Assembly (NCBI RefSeq): GCF_009687885.1
Contig: NZ_BLAF01000037.1
Span: forward strand, 49,398 to 113,397
DNA length: 64,000 nt
Origin: Acrocarpospora pleiomorpha
Lineage (GTDB): Bacteria; Actinomycetota; Actinomycetes; Streptosporangiales; Streptosporangiaceae
Reading direction: 5' to 3'
A program made the translations under genes and the position numbers. The notes beneath the pieces were generated by a model, which saw nothing but the letters and a program-made list of their open reading frames with translations, made no database searches and had not been told where the DNA came from. Every line of letters begins with the position of its first letter. Position 1 is the stretch's first letter. Positions 43,883 to 54,417 of the stretch are shown piece after piece.

Positions 43883-46755
43883 GCCAGTTCGAACTGGTCG
43901 CGCAGCAGTCCCGCGTTCAGCCGCAGCGTGCGCCCGTCGGCCAGGGTCTCCAGAACCTGCACCCCGTCATAGTTGAGGAGCTGGCGCAGGACGGCGGCGA
44001 AACCGTCGGCGCGGCCAGCCGGGTAGCCGACGCGCTGGGCCAGTGCGGTGACCGGGAGAGTGCCGGTGTCGAGCAGGGACCGTACGGCCTGTTCAATTTT
44101 GTCCATGGGAGGCTTGCGAGCCAGCAGCCCCACCTGAGCCTTGAAGATCTCCGACTTCAGCAGGGCGTCGACCAGGGCGTCATCGGGCGAGGCTAGGCGA
44201 GGTGCGAGAAGGGCGTCGTCACCTCCGGGAGCCAGAACCACCTCGAAGAGCGCCTCTCCCAGCGGAGCCTGCGCCCTGGACGGCCTGGTGCGCCGCTTCG
44301 GCTCGGGTGCCGCGGCGACGACCTGGGCGGTGGCGGGGCGGGCGGTGTCCGACTCCGCCGACCACCATACCGGACGCTGGTCGCCGAGCTCACGCCAACC
44401 TTTGGGCGGCTCCGCGCCGAAGGGCAGGAATGCCAGGACGGGGATGGTGACCTCGGCAAGCGAGGCGCCCCCGTGATAGCCGGCCTTCTGTGACGTGTAG
44501 CGGGAGTCCGCGTCCCACAGCGCCACGATCTCGGCCCGTGGTTTCGGCCACACCACCCGCGGCCCCGACAACGTGATCTCGACTTCGCGCGGCGGGCCAC
44601 CGGGTGCGCGGTGCCGGGCGGAGGCGATGCCGTCGCCGTCGACCTTCGTCCCGTGGCGGTCCACGACGTGCCCGTGGTCGCTGGTGAGGATCACCGCCAT
44701 GCCCTCGGTCGCGGCCGTTCTCAGCAGTTCCCGCAGCTTACCGATCTGGTCGAGCCGCCACGCGCCGTCGCCGAGCTTCTGCTCCTTGGCGAGCCGGTCA
44801 TCGATGGTGTTCAGGACGACCGCCACATGCGCGTGCTCGTCGGCGAGTGCCTCAGTCAGTTGCGGCCCGAACGGGTCGCCGGCGTTCTCGCCCCGCAAGT
44901 CGTCCTTGTGGAAGACGGCGGCTCTGGTCCCACTCCAGAACTTGTGCGCGGGGAACAGCCGCTTCTCGTCGGCCTGTGTACCCTTCATCAGCATCCCGGC
45001 GAACAGCGACGTCCGGGAGATCGCGGTCAGCGTTGGAAGGGCGGCCGCCATACTGCGCCGCCGCGGCGGCCGGTCCGCCATGTCCGGCACCGGGTCGTAC
45101 TCGGCCCACTGCCGGCGGAGTTCCTCGCCCAGCTCGGTGGCGATCGCCGCGCTCATCCCGTCCAGGACCAGCAGCAGCACGCGACGCCCCGTCTTGGCGG
45201 TCACGACCGGCTTCACAACCCGGGTGAGAAAAGACTCCACGGTCAGCATGGAGCCGGGATCCGTGCCTGCCCTGGTCCAGGTGGCGAGCGTCCGCGCGAA
45301 TGCCTGGTCGATCTCGCGCCGCCTCTCGCGCACGCGGGCGCCCAGTGTGCCATAGGCGGCTTTCAGCTCGGGGTTGGGGTCGCCCCCCGCCTCGACGTGC
45401 TCCAGGGCCTGGTCCACCCAGCCGGTCTCGGCGATGTGGCGCTCGACCGCCGCGGCGACAGTCTCCGCGCCGATGGCCGGATCGGTGGCGAGCCACCGGG
45501 CGAGCCGCTGTCCCATCTTGGCCCGCTTGATGCGCACCCGTACGTCGGGGTCGGCAGCCAATTGGTGCGCGTCCAGAGCCCGTACGGCCTGCGTGAGCGC
45601 ATGCGCTTCCGCTCCCGCCAGTGCCCGCCCGGCCTGCGCGAAGCGTGCCTCCAGGCCGGGCGCCAGCACCGGGCTGGCCTCCACCGCGATCTCAGCGCCG
45701 AACTGCCGGGCCAGGGACGCGGCCCGGTCCAGCACCGTGCCGGTGATCCGCCGCGCCTCACGCGCCGCTTCCTCGTCCCCGCCGGCACGGCCCGCTTCCA
45801 GCAGCGCGGTCACGAACTCCTCACTGGAGCGCCCGAAGGTGGCCACGAGCGTGTCGAGAGCCTCACCGGCCGCAGGCGGCTTCTCTCCGAACCACCGCTC
45901 GGCCCGTCCCCGCCCAAGGTATGTCTGGGCGGCGGCCTCGGCGTGCAGCCACAGCGCCGCGCACACCAGCCCGAACGGCACCGCGTCCGCTCCGCGTTCG
46001 GCCACCACCAGCGCGAGCAACGCCCTCCCGGCAAGCCCCGACTGGTCCTCTTCACCAAGGAACGCCGTCAGCCCGGCACGCTCCGGGCTGCGCAGTGCGA
46101 GCAACCGTTCTGGGCCGCCGGGAGTGAGCGACCACCGCAGCAGGGCGTGCGTGTCGAGGCCGTCCCCGCTCTGCGTACGGCCCGCGCCCGGCGTCCCGTC
46201 GGTGTCGTAACGGCCGAGGCGCAGGCGGCGCAGCGCGAGCGCCGAAAGCGCGGTACGGCGCGACAGCATGCCTCCGGCGAGCGGCGGCCAGCCGCCCGGC
46301 GGAGTGGCGTCGAGAAGGGCCTCGGCGGCCCATGCCTCATCGGTCCTCAGGCGCGAGTCGACCCGCTCGGCGCCGAACGCCTCCCGTACGACCTCCCAGC
46401 CGTCGACGGTCTCGATACGCTTCTTGTGCGTACGGGCGAGGATCGCCGGATCGAGTTCGCTCTGCTCCCGGCCGGTCAGCACCACCAGTACCGCCGGTCC
46501 CGCGGCCTCCGCCGCCAGGTGGCCGAGCACCAGTTCGTGCACGGCCAAAGGTGACGGAGCCGCCGCGATACCGGCCCGCCGTCCCTCCCCCCAGGTCAGT
46601 TCTGCCGGACCGTCCCACTGGGGCGCGGAACGCAGCAGTACGACCCGCCGCCGTCCGCCGCCGGTGAGGGAGTCCGCCAGCGACGACTGAGCGGACAGGA
46701 ACTGGGTGACGGTGGCGGTCGTCAGCCGCATCGCGCCGGTGGTCGCTGTGCTCAT
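43879..46755 (-). CDS. pglZ: BREX type 2 phosphatase-domain protein PglZ
   Basis: 958 residues. A long N-terminal helical part precedes an alkaline phosphatase-superfamily domain (about 500-800) with LLLVLDGMSAA (metal-binding Asp near 530) and ILTSDHGHVVDRHG (near 690). PglZ is the hallmark of all BREX systems, and in Streptomyces it is toxic without PglX methylation control. ATGA overlaps join it to pglY and brxD. Confidence 0.93.
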   Translation of the reverse strand: MSTATTGAMRLTTATVTQFLSAQSSLADSLTGGGRRRVVLLRSAPQWDGPAELTWGEGRRAGIAAAPSPLAVHELVLGHLAAEAAGPAVLVVLTGREQSELDPAILARTHKKRIETVDGWEVVREAFGAERVDSRLRTDEAWAAEALLDATPPGGWPPLAGGMLSRRTALSALALRRLRLGRYDTDGTPGAGRTQSGDGLDTHALLRWSLTPGGPERLLALRSPERAGLTAFLGEEDQSGLAGRALLALVVAERGADAVPFGLVCAALWLHAEAAAQTYLGRGRAERWFGEKPPAAGEALDTLVATFGRSSEEFVTALLEAGRAGGDEEAAREARRITGTVLDRAASLARQFGAEIAVEASPVLAPGLEARFAQAGRALAGAEAHALTQAVRALDAHQLAADPDVRVRIKRAKMGQRLARWLATDPAIGAETVAAAVERHIAETGWVDQALEHVEAGGDPNPELKAAYGTLGARVRERRREIDQAFARTLATWTRAGTDPGSMLTVESFLTRVVKPVVTAKTGRRVLLLVLDGMSAAIATELGEELRRQWAEYDPVPDMADRPPRRRSMAAALPTLTAISRTSLFAGMLMKGTQADEKRLFPAHKFWSGTRAAVFHKDDLRGENAGDPFGPQLTEALADEHAHVAVVLNTIDDRLAKEQKLGDGAWRLDQIGKLRELLRTAATEGMAVILTSDHGHVVDRHGTKVDGDGIASARHRAPGGPPREVEITLSGPRVVWPKPRAEIVALWDADSRYTSQKAGYHGGASLAEVTIPVLAFLPFGAEPPKGWRELGDQRPVWWSAESDTARPATAQVVAAAPEPKRRTRPSRAQAPLGEALFEVVLAPGGDDALLAPRLASPDDALVDALLKSEIFKAQVGLLARKPPMDKIEQAVRSLLDTGTLPVTALAQRVGYPAGRADGFAAVLRQLLNYDGVQVLETLADGRTLRLNAGLLRDQFELA

Positions 46756-49700
46756 GAGTCCACGACCCGCCAGGTGATCTCGATGGTGGCGCCGGGATTC
46801 CTGGCCGCCAGTTCGGCCAGTTCGGCCTGCAGGTCGGCGCCCGCCTTGGCCGCCGTCGTCCGCTTCGTGCCCACCAGGCTCCCCCCTCCGGTTCCGGACG
46901 TGCCGGATCCGGGATCGGGGGTGATTTCGGATCCGGAGCCCGGTCCGCTGACGGTGGTCCCCGGCACGCGCGGATGACTTGACGACGTGTCCAGGCCCAC
47001 ATCCCCCACTTTCCGGCCTGGTGCGACAGGCGGAGGCTGGACAGGGGGGACGGGTGGCAGCTGGTTGCGCTTGACCAGCGCGGTGACCTCACGACGCGTT
47101 CTGTCCAGGGCGTCGATGAGGTCGCCCGTCAACTGGTCGGCCTGCGCCACGCCGCGCAGGGACTGCAGCAGCGACTGCCCCTCGGCGCCCAGTCCCTCGG
47201 CCAGTTCCAGCGTGTCCCAGGCCGCCGCGACCAGCGCCTGCGCGACGTCGTGCGCCCGCTTGACGGAGGTCCCGTACCGCTCGGCACTCACCTGGCCGAG
47301 GTCGAAACGGGCTAGCGTCTCGACAGACTTCTTGGCCCCGCTCGCCCCCGCCGTACCGTGCCCCGTGGCCGCCAGTTTCTCCAGCAGGTCACGCGAGCGC
47401 CGGGCGAGCGCGAGGCGTCCCGTCTCCTCGGTCTCGTCCAGGACGAGGAACCCGGCATGCGCCTCCAACCGGCGGACCAGTTCCGCCGCCGTTTCCTGAT
47501 AGGTACGGGCGCCCTCGACGATCTGCCGGGCGAACTGGTTCACCATCCGCCCGCGCCGCAGTACCGGCGCCTTCTTGCCGAAGATGGTCTCGTACCGCCG
47601 CCGGGCCTCGTCCCAGTCGTCCTCGCTCGGCAGCGGCTGGCTGCGCAGCGCGTCGCCAGGTTTGATCTGCGCCAGCTCGGGCGCCGGGTCGAGCGGGACC
47701 CCGCCGCGTACCCACACCCGGTCGTCCATCTCTGCGAACGCGGCGACGACGAGGTTGGCGAGGAACGGCTCCAGCCCGCGCTTGCCCGGCTTGTCCGTCC
47801 AGCCGACGAGGGTGATCAGGCTCAGGTCGCCGGTGACGCCCTCCGTCTGCGCCATCCGCCGGAAGTGGTCGGCCCAGCGGGTGGACAGCTCAAAGTACGC
47901 CTCCTTCTGTTGCCCAAGTTCCAGCGGTTCGGCCACCCGCTTCATCAGCTTGCGGTCCTTCTCGGGCACCTCCAGCCGCCGATCGCGTGCCTCGGCGGCT
48001 GCCCGAACGTGCGCGAAAACTGTTCTGGCGTCGATCGGCTTCACGGAGCCGGCGGTGCCGTCCGGGTCGAGGTCCGGGTGCGCGGGGAACTGGCGGGCGA
48101 GCAACTTGCCCGCGAGGTCCCTGATCGCCTCGCGCATCGGCTTGGCGAAGGAAATGGCGAGGCCGCCGACGTCGGGCAGCGCCACGAGATGGTCGTCGAA
48201 GCCCAGCTCGACGTCGGAGGCCTTCTTGTCCGCCAGGCCGTACGCCTGCTTGAAAGCGGTCTTCACCTGCCTGAGCAGGGCTGCGCGCTGGGTTTCCAGC
48301 AGCCCCTTGGCGCGGGCCCGGTTGTCGGCGTTGAGGTGGGCGGCGTACTGCGTGGCGAACCGGTGCTCGTCGGCGAGCGCCTTGTCGACGACGAGGAGCC
48401 TGCGGAAGTCCGCGAACCGCTGTGCGGACAGGTGTGTGGGAACCCAGGCGAGCGTGCGGGCGGGCTCGCCCTGGCGCTCCCGGAGGGTGCGCATACGGTT
48501 GACGTCGTCGACGGGACCGTACGCCCCCTCGTCGAAGGGCAGGTCGACGACGATCCGCCACCGGCCGTCGAGCTGCGGCTGCAAGTCGTGGTCTTGCAGG
48601 TCGTCCTCGTCGGCGATGTTGCCGAAAATCACCTCCACCGAGCGGTTGGAGCCACGCCACACGAAGTTCAGGTCATCGGCGCCGAGCCTGCCGTCGGAGC
48701 GGTCAACGCCCAGCTCCTCGGCGAGAAGCCGCTTGGCCAGCGCCATCCGGTTGCCGGGATTGTCGTTGACGGCGGCGTTGGCGATGACCGAGTCGACGTC
48801 GACACCGGACAGCTCCAGCCGCACGCCGGGGCTGGCATCGGTGCCGGTCTCCTTGATCTCGGGGAAGCGGGCCGCCCACTCGGCCACCTTGCTCTTGATG
48901 ATGCCGACCTCGCTGCCCGGAATCGGCGCCGTCACCGAACCGTGGTTCAGCGCGCCGAGGCGGCGGATCGTCAGGTCGCTGAGGGCGGGCACGCTGGGGG
49001 CGAGCGCCGACAGCAGCAGCGTGCAGATGAGGCGGTTGTCGCCGACGAACGACCTACAGCGCTGGAGCACCTTGGCGTCGGCGACGCTCTCCGGCCGGTG
49101 GAAGAACCGATCGATGTCGTCCTCGGTGACGTCGTAGGAGGTCAGCAGGTACGGCCGGAGCTTCGTCCTGTACAGCTTGTCCGACGCCTCGAAGACCACC
49201 TTCAGGCTGTCCACGAACGGCTTGTCACCACCGTCGGCGATCACCGGGTACAGGTCGCCCACCGGGACCAGGTCGCCGAGCCGCAGGTCGTCCCGGCGGC
49301 CGGCGAGCAGCTGGCCCATCAGCTTCAGACCGGTACGGGAACGCTGCAGCGCGGACGAGATGTGGACCAGGGTGTCCATGAAGGCGGGCGAGAAGGGATA
49401 GGTCAGCCGGAACGAGTCCTCGTCCGCCCCCGTAGTCCCGGAGTCCGAACCGAGCAACGTGTCCCACACCTGCGGTCCGACTTTCTTGGTCCGCTCGAAC
49501 GCGGCGTCGACCAGCGGCTCCTTGCCCGCTTTGGGCTTCAGGAGCCGGGCGTACGCGATCTGCGGGAGGTTGCGGTCCTCAAGCGTGATCTTGTCGAACC
49601 GCCCCGAGGCGAGGTTCAGCGTGTCCTGGATCGACGCTTCCGCCGCGCCCGACACCTCCTCGCCGACCAGCTCGCGCAGGTCGCGCTGACGGGCGATGAA

Positions 49701-50687
49701 CGACACGACCGGGATGGCTCGCCTTGCGTCCCCGCCCTCCACGAAGTTGGTAATCTTACTGGCTTCCCGGGCCACGAACTTCTGGTCGTGGATGAGCGTC
49801 GCGAGCCACAGGATCAGCTCGTCCATGAAGAGGATCAGACCGTGGTAGCCCAGCGACTTGGCGTGCTCAGCGATGACGGACAAGCCTGCATCGAGGGAAA
49901 TGAATCCGTGCTCGTCCTCGGCTGCGTTCTTGGCGAACCCAGGCAGCAGGTGGGTACTCGCGTCCTGCACGAGCTTGGCCCGCAACTCGGTCGGGGTGGT
50001 CGGGTGCACCAGATCCAGCGGCGTACCAGTTTCGTGCGCCTCTTCCGCAGCGAGGGCCGTGTCCAGCAATTCTGACGTCCAGGTGAACGACTCGCCCCAC
50101 TCGTCGTCCTCGTCCGGCCCCGCGCCGCCGGAGCCGAGCCCGTTGATAACCGCCGAGTCGCCCATCCGAGCGCGCATCGCCCGGATGTCGGTGAACAGCG
50201 CGTCGGTCCGGTACACCTGGGGGATCGTCGCTTCCGGATGCAGCTTCTTGACATGGTTGACGTAGCCGCCCAGCACCCGTTGCTCCAGGGCCTTCGCGCC
50301 GAGCATGTGATATGGCACGAGCAGGAACTTCTTGCCGTCGGTGTCCAGCCACTCGTGCTTGGTCAACAGGGGGTCGAACTCGCCGCGCGCACGGGCCACC
50401 GGGCTTCCGCTGAGCAGCGCGTACAGCACGGCCATGAAGTGCGACTTGCCGGAACCGAACGACCCGTGCAGGTAGGCGGCCTTCGAGGTGTGCCCATCGA
50501 GGGCGGACTTGATCAGCCCGAGCGCCTCGTCAAAGTTCTCCAGGAGCCGCTCGGTGACGACGTAGTCCTTGAGGGCGTGCCCGGCCCCCTCGGGCGTAAC
50601 CGCCTCGGCCAGGCTCAACACGAAGTCCGAGGTGGAGATGGACTCCTTGATGTCGATGACATCCTTCAGGAGGGGCTGCTCTGCCAT
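46752..50687 (-). CDS. pglY: BREX type 2 ATPase PglY (BrxC-like)
   Basis: 1311 residues. The ATPase has Walker A HGSFGSGKSHF (about 74-84) and a Walker B-like LILFMDELILWL near 285; the rest is a long helical part typical of PglY/BrxC proteins. The ATG 50687 is chosen over an earlier Met because GAGAGG lies just upstream. It follows pglX after a 79-bp gap, the only wide gap in the operon. A long opposite-strand frame through this gene is a codon-bias shadow. Confidence 0.92.
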   Translation of the reverse strand: MAEQPLLKDVIDIKESISTSDFVLSLAEAVTPEGAGHALKDYVVTERLLENFDEALGLIKSALDGHTSKAAYLHGSFGSGKSHFMAVLYALLSGSPVARARGEFDPLLTKHEWLDTDGKKFLLVPYHMLGAKALEQRVLGGYVNHVKKLHPEATIPQVYRTDALFTDIRAMRARMGDSAVINGLGSGGAGPDEDDEWGESFTWTSELLDTALAAEEAHETGTPLDLVHPTTPTELRAKLVQDASTHLLPGFAKNAAEDEHGFISLDAGLSVIAEHAKSLGYHGLILFMDELILWLATLIHDQKFVAREASKITNFVEGGDARRAIPVVSFIARQRDLRELVGEEVSGAAEASIQDTLNLASGRFDKITLEDRNLPQIAYARLLKPKAGKEPLVDAAFERTKKVGPQVWDTLLGSDSGTTGADEDSFRLTYPFSPAFMDTLVHISSALQRSRTGLKLMGQLLAGRRDDLRLGDLVPVGDLYPVIADGGDKPFVDSLKVVFEASDKLYRTKLRPYLLTSYDVTEDDIDRFFHRPESVADAKVLQRCRSFVGDNRLICTLLLSALAPSVPALSDLTIRRLGALNHGSVTAPIPGSEVGIIKSKVAEWAARFPEIKETGTDASPGVRLELSGVDVDSVIANAAVNDNPGNRMALAKRLLAEELGVDRSDGRLGADDLNFVWRGSNRSVEVIFGNIADEDDLQDHDLQPQLDGRWRIVVDLPFDEGAYGPVDDVNRMRTLRERQGEPARTLAWVPTHLSAQRFADFRRLLVVDKALADEHRFATQYAAHLNADNRARAKGLLETQRAALLRQVKTAFKQAYGLADKKASDVELGFDDHLVALPDVGGLAISFAKPMREAIRDLAGKLLARQFPAHPDLDPDGTAGSVKPIDARTVFAHVRAAAEARDRRLEVPEKDRKLMKRVAEPLELGQQKEAYFELSTRWADHFRRMAQTEGVTGDLSLITLVGWTDKPGKRGLEPFLANLVVAAFAEMDDRVWVRGGVPLDPAPELAQIKPGDALRSQPLPSEDDWDEARRRYETIFGKKAPVLRRGRMVNQFARQIVEGARTYQETAAELVRRLEAHAGFLVLDETEETGRLALARRSRDLLEKLAATGHGTAGASGAKKSVETLARFDLGQVSAERYGTSVKRAHDVAQALVAAAWDTLELAEGLGAEGQSLLQSLRGVAQADQLTGDLIDALDRTRREVTALVKRNQLPPVPPVQPPPVAPGRKVGDVGLDTSSSHPRVPGTTVSGPGSGSEITPDPGSGTSGTGGGSLVGTKRTTAAKAGADLQAELAELAARNPGATIEITWRVVDS

Positions 50688-50766
50688 GGACCTCTCTCGC
50701 TCTCCTTCGCTTCGCGGTGCTGTGTACCGCATGTCTCTTCTAGAGACCGTGTCCTCGCCGTCTTCG

Positions 50767-53700
50767 CTACTTCTTCGTGCCGGTACGGCGTCCGCGGGCG
50801 GGCGCGACCGGCTGCCACTTCCGCAGGTCGTCGTCGGTCAGGCCGTGCTCGCCCTGGATCTGCTGCCGGTAGCCCGCGAAGAAGTCGGCCGGGGAGCCGC
50901 TGTACATCGCGTCAAACTCGTGGTGCCACTGGTACAACCACGGCTGCAGTTCCAGCAGGCCCGCGAGGAACGGGGTGATCTCCTCGGTGGTCAGCGGCTG
51001 GTTGGTGAAGTACGTGGCCAGCGCCTGCGCCTGTTCCCGGTGATCCCAGCCCGCCCAGCCGTAAAGATCGGGGGTGCCGGACGTGGTCGAGGGGTAGGAG
51101 ATGAACCGCTCCTTGGGGACGTCGAGCTTGCCGCGCGCCCGCCAGTAGGACGGCTTGAGGAAATCGGCCGAGGTGTACTTCGGCGAAACAGGGATGGAGT
51201 CCCGGATCTTCCGCTTGGCTGGCTCGTCCAGAGCAGCGTCCTCCTGGCGCTGCAGCTCCCAGACGTGCTCCCAGTCGACGCGCTTCTTGAGCCCGGACGG
51301 CTTGTAGCGAAGGGGGGCCAGGAACGGCACGTGTTCGTCAGCGAGCAGGTCGGCGACGACGGCCGCCAGTTCCCGGCGAGGGGCGTATAGGGCAGCGACG
51401 GAGACGAAGTCCTCGTCCCGGGAGAGAGCGTCGACGAGCCGGGCGAGCGTGACGAGGGCGGGCTGCCCGTTCACGTCGTACCAGTGCTCGCGCTTCTCGA
51501 TCTGGTCCAGCAGCCAGGACTGCAGCGCCTTCTCCTGCAAAGAGTCCCAGCCCTCGGTCGCCCAGCGCCGCTTGTACTCAGGTCGCTCGATCATTCCGAT
51601 GGCCCGAGACGACCCGATTGCGTCGATACGCTTCTGCACGATCTGCTTGTACGGCTCAGTCCAATGCGCCGGGATCTCGGTGATCGGAGCGGATCTGTGG
51701 CGGTCGAACCACACGGTGGACACCTCCCCCTTGGCCACCTTGCGGGCGAGCACGATCTCAAAGGCACGTTGCCCAAGGGCTAGTTCTGGCGCATCGATCT
51801 CGTGGGAGGCGCACAGTTGCTCATGGTGGAGGTCGTAGAGCGAGTAGACCTTCCAGTCCAGCTCCTCTTGGAGCGCGATCATCCGGCCACGGATGGAGTT
51901 CCATGCAGACTTTGCCTCACGAAGAGCAGTGATGGTGGGGGTTCCGGCCGTGGTGACAGCGGAAGGGCTGATCGCGGAAGCCTGCTGGGCGAGATCGTCA
52001 AGGAGGGCTGCCAGAGACGTAGGGTATTGAGCGGGGAGAGGGAACTCTTCGAGATTGGTCCCAGTGAACTCGTAGCGATCAATCCACGCTTCAGGAGTCC
52101 ATCTATTTCCGCCACCGCTTGAATTATCCGTTCCACCCTTAGCGTGACTTACCATCTTGAGCCAGAAACAGGCTGTGGAACTATTGAGCAGCCCGAGCAG
52201 TCGCAGATGCTCCTCTTCGCTCGCCTTCTCCCCCAGCTTAATCACGGGCGCAGAGCGATTAAACACTTTCCCCCCACGAGCCAAAACGAAATGATTGCCC
52301 GTCGCTACGAAGGCAAAGGGAATAGACCAGGCGTGCGCCCCATAATCCTTCGGAAGCTGGTGCCACGCCCACCAGTCCCTACCAGCACTGGAATACGTCT
52401 TTCCAGAACCGATAGTTCGCCTCCACAAATCCGTGCGAATTCTCCAGAAATGCCTCTTAAACCCCGAAGCGAGCCGCGCCTCCGCGAAGATTGAGCGGTT
52501 TTCATCATAGGGAAAAACGACCAAGTCAAGGTCAGCAAATCCCCAATCGCGAGTTTGATCTCCTCTATGACTCGGAACTGCATGCAATTCAGAGGCTCGA
52601 CTCGCCAGAGGACCACTATTAGGAATAGTAAATGCTTCGTCTGCATGCGTATCCCCATAGAATCCGATTCTCATTGCGATGTCGTTAATCTTAAGACTTC
52701 GACCAGCATCGAGGAGCTCCACGATCTCCAGACCACCATCGGTCAGGATCCACGGCTGCCTACCAAAATACCGATCCCGCGCTAGATCATCCACCGAAAC
52801 CCACTGGCTTACCGATCCAGGATCATTAATCTGGCCGACGATTGCCCGCCACACTAGCCCATCCTCTCCGTTCTCCGGAGTGGCAGGCTCTCCTTGAACG
52901 CTTCTAACCGTGCGAATTTTCTCCGACCGATCAACCCCTGAACGACACGTGCCTATGAGAATTACCGTTGGCGTTCCATGTCCAGGGATGTATGCGCCAG
53001 AGGTGTCGATAACCTCCGTCAGCTCGACCTGGCGGGCGAAGAACTCCTCGATCAGCTTGGTGCCGAACTCTCGTTTCATGAACGAGTTTGCAGTGATCTG
53101 TCCGACCATGCCGTAGCCACGCCCATCAGCGTCGCCTCGCTTGGCCAGCTCGAAGAAGCGCTGGGCGAACGGCACCGAAAGCGCGTATGTCCCCGTGCAT
53201 GCCTTGTATAGGTCCCGGTACAGCTCGTTCAGCTTCTTATCTTTGACCGTGATGTATGGCGGGTTACCGACCACCACGTGGTAACGCCCCTGCTCCAGAA
53301 TGCGGGGATGCTCGTGCACGTCCTCCATGGCATAGGTGAAATTGGCCCGCTCATCCTCCTGCTCCGCAACGAATTCGAGCTCCCCCTGCCCCTCAGCGCC
53401 CCGCATGCCGAGCTCAAGCTGGCGTTCTTTGATCAGCGAGTCACCCACAGCCAAGTGCATCGGCCAGTCGTACTTGTTCGCCGTAGCCAAGGTCCGGAGG
53501 TTGGCTACGGCCATGGCGGCCATCAGCAGACGGAACCTGGCGATCGCGACCGCGAACGAGTTCACGTCCACCCCGTGCACCGAGTCCAGCGCCGCTCGCA
53601 CCCACTCGTGCCGATCGGCGTCCGGCCGGTGTTCGGCCCAGAGCCGCAGCAGCCGACGGAACATGCCCAGCACGAAGTGGCCCGACCCACAGGTGGGATC

Positions 53701-54417
53701 GATCATCTTCAGCTTCTCGAAGCCGAACTCTCGCACTGCCGGGTCCATCGTCCGGTCGAGGATGAACTCCTCCACGAACTCCGGCGTCTGCAGCAGCGCG
53801 TAAGTCTTACGTGCCGCCTCCGACAGATCCTGGTACAGGTCGCCGAGGAATCGGGTGTCCCACCCTTGCGTACCATCGTCGTTCAGTGGATCGGTGAAGT
53901 CGTGGACGAGCACACCCCCCTCGTCCCGCTCCCGCCAGAACTCCACCAGCACCCGCGCCCCATCGTGCGAAAGCGGAATCTGGAAGAGCGGGTTGTGCAC
54001 CCGGTCGAACAGCAGCCGACCCGCCTGACCCTCACCCAACTCCCCGAAGGCACGTTCCAACCAACCGCGATACGTCGGGTCGGGGTCATCCTCGACATAC
54101 GCCTCGTACCGCGCCTGCGCCAGGTCCCGGCGTTCGGCATCCGGGGCGGTCAGGTAGGGCTCGGGGATCAGGCGGTTGTCCTCGCAGAAGCGCACGAAGA
54201 CCGTGCCCAGGAGCCACGCCACCGCGACCTGGGTGACGCGCTCGTCGAGCCAGGAGGTCCAAGTCTCCGCCGTCCGGCCCAGTTTGCGCGCCTTGTCGTA
54301 CTCGGCGCGCAGTCGTGTCCCTACCTCCGGAAGGGCTTTGACCTGCTTGGCGAGGTCGGTTTCGACCGCCTTGATCTGCTGCTTCAGATCCTCCAACAGC
54401 GACTTGCGGTCGATCAT
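50767..54417 (-). CDS. pglX: BREX type 2 DNA adenine methyltransferase PglX
   Basis: 1216 residues. Motif I is DPTCGSGHF (240-248) and motif IV the catalytic NPPYITVKD (385-393), the signature of an N6-adenine methyltransferase. Around them lie long target-recognition and scaffold parts. Modified host DNA marks self in BREX. ATGA joins it to pglW. I see no long homopolymer tract, so slip-strand phase variation, as reported for the Streptomyces coelicolor pglX, is not obvious here. GC around 52100-52950 is lower than in the rest of the gene, which fits a variable target-recognition part. Confidence 0.95.
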   Translation of the reverse strand: MIDRKSLLEDLKQQIKAVETDLAKQVKALPEVGTRLRAEYDKARKLGRTAETWTSWLDERVTQVAVAWLLGTVFVRFCEDNRLIPEPYLTAPDAERRDLAQARYEAYVEDDPDPTYRGWLERAFGELGEGQAGRLLFDRVHNPLFQIPLSHDGARVLVEFWRERDEGGVLVHDFTDPLNDDGTQGWDTRFLGDLYQDLSEAARKTYALLQTPEFVEEFILDRTMDPAVREFGFEKLKMIDPTCGSGHFVLGMFRRLLRLWAEHRPDADRHEWVRAALDSVHGVDVNSFAVAIARFRLLMAAMAVANLRTLATANKYDWPMHLAVGDSLIKERQLELGMRGAEGQGELEFVAEQEDERANFTYAMEDVHEHPRILEQGRYHVVVGNPPYITVKDKKLNELYRDLYKACTGTYALSVPFAQRFFELAKRGDADGRGYGMVGQITANSFMKREFGTKLIEEFFARQVELTEVIDTSGAYIPGHGTPTVILIGTCRSGVDRSEKIRTVRSVQGEPATPENGEDGLVWRAIVGQINDPGSVSQWVSVDDLARDRYFGRQPWILTDGGLEIVELLDAGRSLKINDIAMRIGFYGDTHADEAFTIPNSGPLASRASELHAVPSHRGDQTRDWGFADLDLVVFPYDENRSIFAEARLASGFKRHFWRIRTDLWRRTIGSGKTYSSAGRDWWAWHQLPKDYGAHAWSIPFAFVATGNHFVLARGGKVFNRSAPVIKLGEKASEEEHLRLLGLLNSSTACFWLKMVSHAKGGTDNSSGGGNRWTPEAWIDRYEFTGTNLEEFPLPAQYPTSLAALLDDLAQQASAISPSAVTTAGTPTITALREAKSAWNSIRGRMIALQEELDWKVYSLYDLHHEQLCASHEIDAPELALGQRAFEIVLARKVAKGEVSTVWFDRHRSAPITEIPAHWTEPYKQIVQKRIDAIGSSRAIGMIERPEYKRRWATEGWDSLQEKALQSWLLDQIEKREHWYDVNGQPALVTLARLVDALSRDEDFVSVAALYAPRRELAAVVADLLADEHVPFLAPLRYKPSGLKKRVDWEHVWELQRQEDAALDEPAKRKIRDSIPVSPKYTSADFLKPSYWRARGKLDVPKERFISYPSTTSGTPDLYGWAGWDHREQAQALATYFTNQPLTTEEITPFLAGLLELQPWLYQWHHEFDAMYSGSPADFFAGYRQQIQGEHGLTDDDLRKWQPVAPARGRRTGTKK

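Noticed and set aside
47358..50075. 905-codon open frame on the plus strand
   Set aside because: It lies wholly inside pglY on the opposite strand; long antisense frames are expected from the high third-position GC, and it has no recognisable domain.
50767..54417. Phase-variable homopolymer in pglX
   Set aside because: The longest run noticed is about six C near 53925, too short for strong slippage.
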